In this document: positions 1-11,289 of the stretch, piece by piece
Position numbering within the stretch: the first letter of the stretch is position 1
How the letters are laid out: each line of letters begins with the position of its first letter
From: Chondrosia reniformis
Lineage: Eukaryota; Porifera; Demospongiae; Chondrillida; Chondrillidae
Length of the DNA stretch: 64,000 nucleotides
NCBI GenBank assembly: GCA_947172415.1
Contig: OX359196.1
Span: 4,218,501-4,282,500 of the forward strand
Reading direction: 5' to 3'
Notes under the pieces: generated by a model
Databases searched by the model: none
The model's input: the letters and a program-made list of their open reading frames with translations, nothing else
What the model was told of the DNA's origin: nothing
Position numbers and translations under genes: made by a program

Positions 1-675
1 AGTTTCAAGTATTACATGATAAATGTGTATATTACCCTTAAATGCAAATATTATGGCAAGATATTAAGAAGAGTATCTGTAAGTTAATTGATTCACATGC
101 ATGCATAGAACTGCATGCATGCGTGTGTGTACATGTCCAAAGAGCATCTCATCCAAGCAAGCATGCCTCTTATGTACATGTGAAGATGCCAACAATGATA
201 AGATTTATGAAGTTTGTGATGTGTACATGGCTTTGGAAAACCAAATCCTATACAAGATTGATCATGACAAAAAGACTGAAGCTGTGCCAGCCCTGTTTTC
301 AACTTTTTTTGTTTTCCACATGAACTATCCTCCTGGCATTTCTCATGTTTTTCATTTTTTGAGTTTCTTTTTTTACAAGTGTAAATATATTGCATGCAGG
401 ATTGCGTACCTATATACATAGAGTTTGGAGTCTGTATTCTTCGGTTCTATATAGATATAGATATATATATATATATACGTACGTATAACATTTGTTCTGT
501 ATGTCATGCAATATAGAAAAGGTATATATATGTACGTATGTGCCAACTGGTAAAGGGTAACAAATTATTATAGGCATAACTACAAAATGTAAATCTCACA
601 AATGATCAAAACTAGAAATGAGGCTAGGTTCAGTAGATAATTATAAACCAGGTATGCTGTACTCTCTAAGCCTAT

Positions 676-826
676 ATAGGGATGGCACAAAAACATGGCC
701 ACCTTATATTCAATGTACCACTTTGCATTGTTAGCCTTACCAATTAAGGATAACAGTTTTGTTTCATTACTTTTCCAGATGTGTCAGTCACTGTTGCAGG
801 CACTGCCATCATTTCTTGTATAACTT
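676..826 (+). repeat. Dispersed repeat family D, copy 1
   Basis: AGGGATGGCA...ATGGCCACC...ATTCAATGTA opens the copy (compare 15995-16060 and 31045-31085). The second half, CATTACTTTTCCAG...GTTGCAGGCACTGCCAT, recurs at 7385-7475 and, inverted, at 48300-48345. Confidence 0.6.
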
Positions 827-1654
827 TTTATTATGACCTTAATTATCTTAATTCATCCACATGTATATAGAATTAATAAACCATAAAAATTTTCATTATC
901 TTCACAATGCATGCAGCCCAATTAATTCAAATCTCAAGGGACAAAATAATTTTTTAAAGTAAACTGTAGTGAATTCAAATTAAACATATCAGATTAATAG
1001 TTTTAATATATAGTCAGTAATTAGCATGCCGACTGCCACCGTACTAATATTGCCCTGGTCACGTACAACCTGAACACTAGATCTAATAGGTAGCAAATAC
1101 ATAAAATATATATTTACATGTGAGTAATAGACTTTAAAATTCTTTTAAATCTTCCATGCAGAGTACGTACTTGTATAGTTTCAAAAGTGAAATCAATTGT
1201 AACTTACTAAGATATAGGTACTGATGCACTGCCCTTGTTTGGACTGATAGTAGGATCCTCAATGTCATGCATTATTGCTACCTGGAGGATGAAAGATAGA
1301 AGGAATTTGCATACATTGAATTATTGAGGGTGTGATCATATATATTTATATGTAATCACATAAAGAGAATGGCAACAATTTATAAATTTAAAGAGGAAGA
1401 ATTGAGAAAATGAGGAAAACCTGGAAGTGTACGTAGGCTGGTAAATGTTTCAGATACATAAACTATTATGTACATACATATGTACGTATATGTATATATA
1501 TATACTCCCAAAAGTTAGGGGAGTATATCAGCAGAGTGTACATATATACAACCACTCGAGACTTCCATTGTGCCAGGTTGATGAGTCATATATCAAACAT
1601 GTACAGTTGTGGGTCTATGGCTTGACCATCTTTTTGAGTGGCTAAGGGGAAATC

Positions 1655-1745
1655 TGTTTCCTATCAGGTGAACTTCGCATCCTTTAATTGCTCAGTGCAC
1701 TCCTCAGGAGACATAAGTGGGTGGGGTAAAATCCAGAGTCAAATA
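1655..1745 (+). repeat. Dispersed repeat family B, copy 1
   Basis: GCACTCCTCAGGAGACATAA followed by GTGGGTGGGGTAAAATCCAG matches copies at 45720-45845 and 46030-46160. Confidence 0.7.
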
Positions 1746-2117
1746 ATTAAGAGTATACATATATAGTACTCATGCAGTTTAAAATGACCATAGTTGCTTT
1801 GTCAAAAGTTTACTAAAGGCAATACTTTAAGGCAATACTTTAGGGCTATAATAAAGACAGCAATGCATTCTTTTTTGGCTTTAAATTTAAGCTAGGTACA
1901 TACGTACTAAATATATAAATATACGAACTTGGACTCTGATACCTATATATGTATATAGGGTAAAGTCTATGAAAGCTGCTACATATATATATTGTTTATT
2001 GAGATATATGTTATAAGAGCACATTTAAAAAGTGTATATAGTTTCATGTATTATTTCTATTTATTAGCAATCATGTTATTAAAGAGTGCAATAGTGTTTT
2101 CTCAATTATCCACTTAC

Positions 2118-3040
2118 TGCAAAGTTTTTTGTTGCAGAAAGGTTTTGAGGATGGACAAGCATCACATGGTACACCACGTACATATGGAAGAGTATCAGCG
2201 TAGTTACCTCTGAAAAATGTATGCCAGAAATGAGAATTGATTTGCATGAATCTATATACACATATATACCTCACAAGACCCTTGCACAATTGCAAGTGTA
2301 CATGTATAGATTATATACTGTACCACTCACCCAGGTCCATACTGACAGACCAATATAGTACCAGATGTGATTGTTGATTCCGCGATATTAGTACAAAACG
2401 TAACTCCACATCCAAGCTCAAATGAATTTGCCCACACAACCTAGAAACGGACAGCATGCATACATCTTAAATGAAGTGGTAATAAAATATCATTTAGTAA
2501 CTATATATTTGTATACACAGTGGCCTGGGAAGTGTATATATAAATAGAAACCTGTATGGATCACGGAGATCTAATTATACCAAACACTATATTAGCGCTC
2601 CTATAGACCGCATGCATATATACCTGAGTGTAGTGCCCACAGATTCCTGAACAGTGGTTGTTACTGTACGAGTAGTTTATCTTCTCCTTTATCCAGGATT
2701 TTACAGCCCTTTTCACATTAATTTTATTAGCGCTGGTAAGGTATAGATTCTCCCCTATCCAGTCGTACGACGTTCCGGAGGCATTGACCCTTTCGTTATT
2801 GGAGCTGTGCCGGAAGACACATCTTTCCGCATATTCTTGTGCGAACGCAGCTATCGAACCACTCCATTTCATTTCCAGCATATTGGATGCTCTAGGGGCA
2901 ACCTTCCTTCGAGCTTTGTTGTGAGCTTTCAGAAGAGATTTAATTTTCCCCTGACTTAGAGCTCCGGCTATTGAACACAGAATTGATATGATTACGACTA
3001 TCTTGAAGATCATGGCAGTTGTTAGCGTTGTCGACTGCAT
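2118..3040 (-). CDS. Secreted CAP/SCP (PR-1, CRISP-like) protein, 3' end missing
   Basis: Three exons join in frame on the minus strand: 3040-2624, 2440-2331 and 2209-2118, with GT donors and AG acceptors at each junction. The product starts with a hydrophobic signal peptide (either the Met at 3040 or the Met at 3013, which opens the core IFKIVVIISILCSIAG). Next comes a CAP domain carrying the signature GHYTQVVWANS split exactly across the first intron, and the second signature VCQYGPGGNY split across the second. The C-terminal part is cysteine-rich (GVPCDACPSSKPFCNKKLC), as in CAP proteins. About 207 residues are visible. Exon 3 ends in phase 1 at a good donor (GTAAGT), so at least one more exon lies at lower coordinates. 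CAP proteins are secreted and include sterol-binding and venom-like members; the precise role here is unknown. It is divergent to WASHC4, with 1.2 kb between the starts. Confidence 0.85.
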
Positions 3041-4270
3041 GGTCAGGAAGCCAGTTACTGTAGTGGGGCAGAATTTTGAGAGAAATAATCGATTTTGCAA
3101 ATTGAGAGATTTCTATAATGAACAGCAATTAAGCAATGTAATCTTATATAGCAGCTTGGTGTTAATCTTTGTTGCGTGGGTGGTATATTCACACTCCTGA
3201 CATGCAAGATTTACATACAGTGCAGTTACACAATAAACTATATATAGTAACATATATATTAATGTATTAAAGTTATAGGGTCATGTTAGATATATCTATA
3301 TGTACTTATTTTATATCTAAGTAGTTATTTTTGTGTAACATGCTAGGAAATCTGTGGATATTATTGTAACATTGGTAATAGAAATTCTATTGACAAATGG
3401 TTTTCGTTTCTCTGTACTAAGAACTTCAAGAATAAAATTCTAAATGTGTTTTACTAAATATATTGCATGTTGAGAATAGGATTAACATGCATGCATGAAT
3501 ACGGGAATAATAGAGGGTAGCACTAAATTGTATATTACAAGCAACAAGTCATGTCACATCTGAAATTTATTCAAGAATATTTGGATAAATTACGGTAAAT
3601 CAACTATAATATAAAAGACAAACAGAGATGGGATTTGGGATAATAATTGAATCATTATTACTAGAGTATATCGATGTGCAGTGTTGCATTGATACCTATT
3701 GGTAATCTTGTAGGAAAAGAGTGGGAGTTTGTGGTGAGGGTAATTGACTATAGGATATTAATTACATGCAGCTCTAGGGCGCTCCTTATACACTCCTATA
3801 TAGTATTTTTGCTACTTTGATATAATTTAGAATCTGCACTGAAATTGAATGTATATCTAAATATGTTAGTCAAATATTCCAGGTATGAGTCTCACTAAAA
3901 AGAAATGATTTTAGTTTACATCTGTCATCACCTAAATGCATTCTAGAACATGATATAGAAATGTGAATAGAAAATGCAATTAAAATTGAATATATTAAAG
4001 AGCGAATTAAATGATGCAGAGTGTTGGGGAGGAAAATAGTTGGAATTGTGGTGCAACTGCATGGACTGCAAAGCTTAAGGTTGCTTTCAATAGTATACAT
4101 TCAATTATTATCACAGCTACTTTAAAGGTTAAATATATATAGAGATCTACCTACAGTGGATAAGTCAAATCTCTGGAGACCCAAAAATTATTTTGACCTA
4201 TCAGGACTTTCTTCGAACTATGGACTACACTGTACGGACTTGCATAATATTCATGTCATATGATTACAAA
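3041..4270. other. Intergenic region between divergent CAP gene and WASHC4
   Basis: About 1.2 kb separates the two start codons. It has no coding signal that I can support. The small minus-strand frame at 3870-4100 has no recognisable domain. The interval must carry both promoters; I see no specific elements I would call. Confidence 0.4.
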
Positions 4271-7200
4271 ATGGCGGCAGAAACAGGGGGTTGGTCGCTG
4301 GAACCATTTGATGAGGAATTGCTTCGTAAGTGTTGCTGGTATCGATGATCATGCTTTAGTCTATCTCTGTATGTGTAATGTTTAGAGAAGGCCGGCGAGA
4401 AAGAGTTAGAAAATTATGAAACTTTTATGAAGGACTATTCTACTAAATTGAAAGAAATAGAAGACACGCTTGGTGAAACCATTGGAGAGGGATGGGACTT
4501 TTCTCTCGATCCAATATCGTTAAGTGTAAGCACTCGTCTAGCTAGAGTAGTAACCTTTCTTTAGGAGAACTTTTTGGGAAGACGGCAGTCTTTCAATGCT
4601 AGTACTGACCATGCTCCTTCTGAATATTCCATTCTCTTCACATCACCAAGAGAGTCAATTTCTTCACTTCACGAAACTATTCCCGACAGCTTTGTTCTAG
4701 TCATGCATTTAACCACAGAGTACATTTTTAGTTCTATGTGTTCCTTCTATAGTACGTATGTATGTAGTCTATGTATCTCAGGGAATATTATTGTTATATT
4801 ATTATTACTGTGCCCAATAATAATAATAATAATAATAAATCTAAGATGAATAACCTAAATTCAATATGAAATTAATAATGTGCATAATCATTCTAAATAG
4901 TCAAATAAAAACATTGTCTGTTGGGGGAGAAGTGCCCCTCACTGCGGCCGCATTGCCCCGCTGGACAGCCACCGCAATACCTTGCATCAGGAACTGCAAG
5001 GAGCGTGGCTCCCCGGTCTCAGCCCTGATCCTGTGACCCAGCTCCTTGATGAAAGTAATGGCCTCTGGCCCAAAAACCCCTGATGTTTCAATTGCAAATG
5101 GAACGAAATGGTGGCTGGTACCAAGAAGGGCGTACTTCTGGGTTTTTGCCTTCTCTGCTTGGCTGGCCACCAGCCCTGCTTCCCTTGCAGCGAGGGCTAC
5201 ATGGGAAGGGGCGAATGTATCAGGGCAAGTGGCATCCCATACCAGTGTCCGTCCGTTCCTCCAGGGCATCACTGAGATCCCATCCGGCCTTCTTCCATCA
5301 GAGCGTGCGATGCCTGTGGGCTCCAGGAGAGAGGGGATCTTTGCTGAGGCCAGTGACCGTTTGAGAAGGTCATTCACTGCTGCATGTCTTGGGTGCCGGC
5401 CCTGACTCCTCCTGCAGCTAAGGCCGTGCAAACCCAAATGGTCCACTTCAGCGCCACACTGATGACATTTGTGGGGTCTGCACAGGGCAACCCCTAGGCG
5501 GAGCCCCACTGCTACTCGAAGCACCTCATCATCCATTCGGAGACCAATATTATTATTACTGTGCCCATGGCAAATCAAAAGAAATAGCTAACCACTATTG
5601 GGTTAAGGTGCATGGTGCTGCACCTAGGCACGTATAAGCCACTCAATAGTAGGTTATCTTGCTTAGAGAATCAGACAAACTATTTACGTAGCTACTTTAA
5701 ATGAAGTCTATAATCATGTTTTCTTCCATTGCCACTTGCAAGGCTACCCTATTAGTGGCCTTGTATAGTGCCAGTATATATATTGAATTTGTATTTGAAT
5801 TAACAGTGTATTCCTCATGAGCATGCATCCTGGTTTGAACTGGTGAAGACAGATCAGCTGGTGAGGACTACCTCTACTATGCACATATTTTTACCCTGTC
5901 AGGTAGCATTTGTGTACTAGTCAAGCTATCAGTGTCAGTTGTGTGTTTATTTTTGCCATACTTAATTTTTGTTGTATTCTTTCATGTTTGTAGATTTTGA
6001 ACAAAACGATTACAGTCTTTGCTGCCCTCTGCGGAGAGGCTCATGAGACCAGACAGAAGGTAATTGAGAGGGACAGGTGACAGTATACGTAGATACATAG
6101 ACAGGCAGTCTGTATATACGTATATATCATTAGTGTGTTTCTGTGTATGTAACTACTGGAGGTACATATGTGTGTCTTATGTACTGATGTTTAGGTACAA
6201 TTAATTAATACAGTTGAACCTCTCTATAACAAACGTAGGCTATAACAATCCCACTGCATATAATGAACTCAGGTCTAAGAATGCACTGTGTTCCATATAA
6301 ATTTACCCCTTTTTAATGATTGAAAATTTAAATAAAGATCGAACGTTTTACTATTTAGAAATGGCGACCAAACGCAAATCCATATGCCTTAGTGAGAAAT
6401 TGTCCATCATTGATAGCTTAGAAAGCAAGCGAAAAGGGTTTTTGTAGAGAAAAGGGCTTTTCTAAAGTATAGTGGCTACGTTGTGGGTGAATAGGAGTAA
6501 AGTTAGTTCTTGACGGTTCAAGGATTGGAACGATTTAAAAAACGACACAATTTGAAATTTAAGCAGTAGCTGGAGAGAGGGCTGATGTGAACACACTGAG
6601 ACAATAGTAATCACTCCCTATACGGCTTCGTTATTTGATTTTTTTTAAACATTTTGGTTAAAATCTGATTTAATGAACTCCCTGATATAGTGAACTTTTA
6701 CTTGGGTCCCGAGGAGGTTCGTTATAGAGAGGTTCAACTGTATGTGCATAATATGTCTTCATGTTTGTAGGTCATATCAAAATTCTATTACCCTTTGCTG
6801 CTGTATGATGTTGGAGGTAAGTGAAAGGCCAATTAATGCATTGTCTTGCGTGCTTGTATACTACATATGTAGCTAGCCTATTTTTAATTCTTATGTGTAT
6901 GAGCCAAGTATTGTGTATATACATTAAACAGTGACAATCTCCCATTCTTGAAAAGCACTCTAGATACATTGGAACCTAACCTGATGACCACCTTGGAAAT
7001 TGCAACCAATTCTTTTTGTCCTAAGCAGTTCTTTTATCTTGTACTGTACTTCAAGCATTTAGAAAATGACCACCTCAGAATTCACTTTTTCAACCATATT
7101 TTTTGGACCGATAATGTAAAAATTACCTCACAATAATGAGGAGTTGCGATAAACAAATGTAATTTGAGTTGAATGAAATTGTGCGGCATCAGCTTTCCAT

Positions 7201-10200
7201 TTTGTTGGGCTTATAGAGAGTCATAATCTTAATGATTTTTAATACTTAAAATGGTAGAAAAAACTACTAAAGCTTACCGAACGTTGCCTCTTGCAATTAC
7301 ATAGTAATGAAGTGTTGCAATAACCGCTTATGAACTCGTATATTGAAAGGATGTGTATGATTATGTTTCCGTATGCCACTTCATGGTAAGCCTTACCATA
7401 TGATCACTGTCTTGTTTTGTTACTTTTTCCAGTGCCAGTCATTGTTGTAGGCACTGCCATTGGATCCCTACTCCTAACTTCATTTTTGAATGTTTTTATT
7501 TAACTTAAGAAATCGTTTTCTTTGTCATATTAATTATAGCTGCTTTAGGATGTAAAGTCATGCATTTTCTCTTTGTACAGTACATTAGCAAGTAAATGAG
7601 AAATTTTTAAAGTTAATTTTTAATTGATTAAGAAAAGATAAACTAATGCTTGTTAGTATGTTTTATAATATTCAAATATTTGCTATATTAACTCTTGTAT
7701 ACGTATATGTACTGTATACATATCTGTTGTTGTAGTACATGATAAAGGTGTTCTAGAGGATGGCGAGTCCCAGTTGATGATTGGTAGAATGCTGTCAGTG
7801 TTGCAAGATTTGACCAACTTTGTAGAAAGGATCTATACACTTGTAAAGAACTTTGTTTGGCAGCTATCAGCATTTTATGGCTTGGACATGTAAGTGTTGA
7901 GCCTGAAGGAACACTTATTACATAAGCTGGGCCTCAATAACAGAGAAGTGTTACTTTACTGAGTGTGTATGAATGAGGAAGAAATATTGCTGTAAAGTTC
8001 CAAAAGAAACAAATCCATATTTGAATTAATAAATAAATAATAAATCAATACACTCTGTACGTATGCCAAAATGATTTGCTTATATATTTGATGATCTAAA
8101 TTACTTAATCCTATTCTGTAGCAAAAGGAAGGTTAATTTTGATCCTAGGGGAATCCATCTAGAGGTACGTGTTACTGTATTAGAAGTGTGCATGATGTTT
8201 CAATTATGGTTAGATTATCACGTCAATTACATCTCAATCACCTTCCTTTAATGATATTACTGGTGTCCTGGTGAATGGTGATGCCTTTGATATCTATAGC
8301 ACTGAGATGTGATGTACTCCCCTTTGCTATTCAGACCACTGGAACGCTGTGCTTTAGTTTATATTTTTCTAATAATAGTTACACCTGCATGATAATGAAG
8401 TGTACTTTATACTTTTGTCCAAAAGGAGAGATAATTAGACATGCGGGGTCATAGTTTCTCCTTTTCTTCAGACTGTCTTTGAGTCTCTGGGTGAATGTCT
8501 GACCATACTGGTCACGTTAGATGAAATTTTTTCAAGTTTGACCACATTCAAGGAGCACTGGAGTGACTACAAGAGGTGAGGAGCACACATCCTTATAGAG
8601 TAATCATTCTGAGTACTAGTGATAGGTAGAATTCTGAGGCGTCCTGACTATTGTGATGATAGCAGTGCAAGTCTGATGGCATTAAGAATTGCTGTCTCCT
8701 TACAGACCCTCTAAGGATCTATTCCTACAGTATCTCTACCAGGGCTGCATAGGGGAGGGTAGGGGGGGTGCCCCCCCCCCTAGACTTTTGGGAACCCCCT
8801 AAACTGCTTCAACACCCTCATACCATTGCTTCCCCCTAAAAAAAATTCATTTTGCCCCCTCTGGCCCCAAATCCTACATGCAGCCTGTCTACAGATGCAA
8901 CTGTCCTAATTGTAATTGTATCCAATGCAAGATCTGGTTATATTGCTTTATATAGTAGACCTTCAGTTAGTTTTTCACTAAACATACATGCATACAAACA
9001 TATAGACCCTCACTAATCTTAATACTCTCAGATTAAGGCATGTCCTGATTGATGAAAATTTATTACAATTAAATGTATACATTATCATACGGTACCTTTG
9101 AATAAAAAATGCCTCTTCTACAGGTTACAAAAGGGGTTTAATACAGGTTTCATACAGGGGAAATGTGGTTTTGGAATGGTTTATTGCCTTAAGAAAGTGG
9201 TAGTATGAACAGCTCAAACCTGTGTTGCTGTTGCATTCTTATATTGTAATAACAGATAATAAGAGTGTGTATGGCTCAATGTCACACAGCCAAGACTGCT
9301 ACCTTGAAGATCCGCCATATTTATCTGGACACAGGCAGTGTTAGTTCTCTTACCCTTTCTTCCTCCAGAGTGGTTACCTCTGTAGGGGGACAGCCGGAGG
9401 AGTATGGAGTTGAGAAAGAGAAACTGAGACCATTTGAAAAGCTAATTCAAGGAATAGAAGCCAAACTTCTAGATGGGCGAATATTTGAAGTATGTCCGTA
9501 TGTATTAACCTGTTTTTATGGCTAGGAGCCAGAAATGGTTTGTACATCCCAAGTTGTATACAATGTATTGATACTAAACACATGTTTACATGTTTACATG
9601 AGGACACAGATAAATTCTTCTATGCAGCATGATAAGGCATGTTTGTAGTTGTATACAGTATGTACGTATTTATACTAAACACATGTTTACATGGAAAGAG
9701 ATACATTCTGCAACATGTACACACGGTGTGTTCATATTGCTTATGCTGTGTGGTGCCACACGTTAGGCTTGCATCAGTCAGATATTTGATATGGATGATT
9801 TGGTAGTCACTCAAAATAAGCTCTTGAATGAAGAATTTCTTGTCAACATTGAACGCCTTCTCTCCAACATACAAAGTAAATTGCTAGTTTACAGGACTTA
9901 CCAATGATGTGCTGTTATTCCAAGTAACTTGGTTCTATGATATACTTTACAGCTTCCTATTATGAGCCTTTGGTCATAATTACATTTTATTCAGCTACAT
10001 GTATATTACTATATGTATGTAACCTTGGTTGCATTTTACTATATGTAGTATCTGAATTGTTTGTAGACACACACAATGGTATTCATAGAATAATGAGATT
10101 CATGATTTAAGTGTTTATTTGTTAACTTGTTTATTCTTCCATGCACTGTCTTGTGATTGTTTCACAGAGATTGGGTCGACCCCAGACTCTCAGAGGAAGC

Positions 10201-11289
10201 ACATTGGCACCTGTGCCTTACTAGCACTCCACTACAGGATATTCAACATGCCTGAGAAGAGGCTAACAAAGGCATTGTGGGATTCACACAAACAGGTAGA
10301 AGAACTGACTTGGTTGACCAACTATGTTATCATGCCATTATTTCAATGTGACCCTATACATGTGAACTGATTTGAAGGCTGTTAGACATATATTTACATA
10401 CAACCCACAGTTAAATGAGTTGAGTGTATTCCTCTAGAGTATTTTGTGCTGCATATTCTTAGTTAGACAAGTACGTATCTCCTGACATGACCGGTTCCCA
10501 AGTACGTACTGTAGTATCCACAGCACTTGGTGCTATTCATATATTTATTTATCTTTCGATACATTTTTCTTCAGAATACTGACATAGTGGAACCTCTCTA
10601 CTGTCCACACACTTCTCAATCCCAGCTAACCTATATATGCATTATTAATTACTAGATTACAAAGATTTATTCAATGTAGTCCAACAAAATTGCTTGTAAT
10701 TTTTAGTTTAAAGTTTACTAATGTTCATCTGATGTTCACAGGCCTATAGATAGAGCTTCATGTTGCTCATATCCATGAGTTGTTCACAGAACTGTAGATA
10801 GAGCTTCATGTTGCTCATATCCATGAGATGTTCACAGAACTGTAGATAGAGCTTCATGTTGCTCATATCCATGAGATGTTCACAGAACTGTAGATAGAGC
10901 TTCATGTTGCTCATATCCATGAGATGTTCACAGAACTATAGATAGAGCTTCATATTGTATTCGTGGTTTACTGTCACCCTCTTACCTTTGACTAGTTCAC
11001 AGCGGTGTGTCTGGTAGGAACTCTGGTGTGGTTCCCCACCGACTTTCTGACATACCACCTCCCCTTCCTTGATGATCTCAAGATAGTGGACCTCAGCTCC
11101 AAGAGGTCCAAGGCCCTGCAGCTGGTGAGAGAGGCCAGAGAGAGGTACCTGGCCAACCTGGCACAGAACATCAGGGTGATGAGCCAGGAATACCACCTGA
11201 GTGTGGCCCAGTGGATGATGGATATGGAGTCTTCTATGAGAGCCCATATCAAGGAGGATGTCAAAAAGCATTGCAATTATTTTCTTAGA
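4271..11289 (+). CDS. WASHC4: WASHC4 exons 1-12
   Basis: Exons read from splice sites and frame: 4271-4325, 4386-4525, 5807-5860, 5994-6059, 6771-6816, 7736-7889, 8122-8164, 8472-8575, 9369-9489, 9782-9875, 10168-10295, 10996-11289. Each junction keeps the frame. They encode the N-terminal third: a coiled-coil-like start ([21 protein letters not shown]), the AALCGEAHE segment, and the long exon 12 with [20 protein letters not shown] and [19 protein letters not shown] possible extra in-frame exon at 4565-4758 (Ser-rich, phase 0 at both ends, intron of only 39 bp before it) has no counterpart that I know of in vertebrates and is left out of the count. Confidence 0.88.

Larger units (their letters stand above)
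1..2117. other. Left-edge non-coding stretch
   Basis: I see no supportable gene here. The sequence is AT-rich with many TACGTA/TATATA microsatellite words, and the few open frames are short and low-complexity. It holds copies of two dispersed repeats (about 676-826 and 1655-1745, listed separately). The last exon of the CAP gene, which lies on the minus strand, must fall somewhere in this stretch or beyond the left edge; I could not identify it with confidence. Confidence 0.5.
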
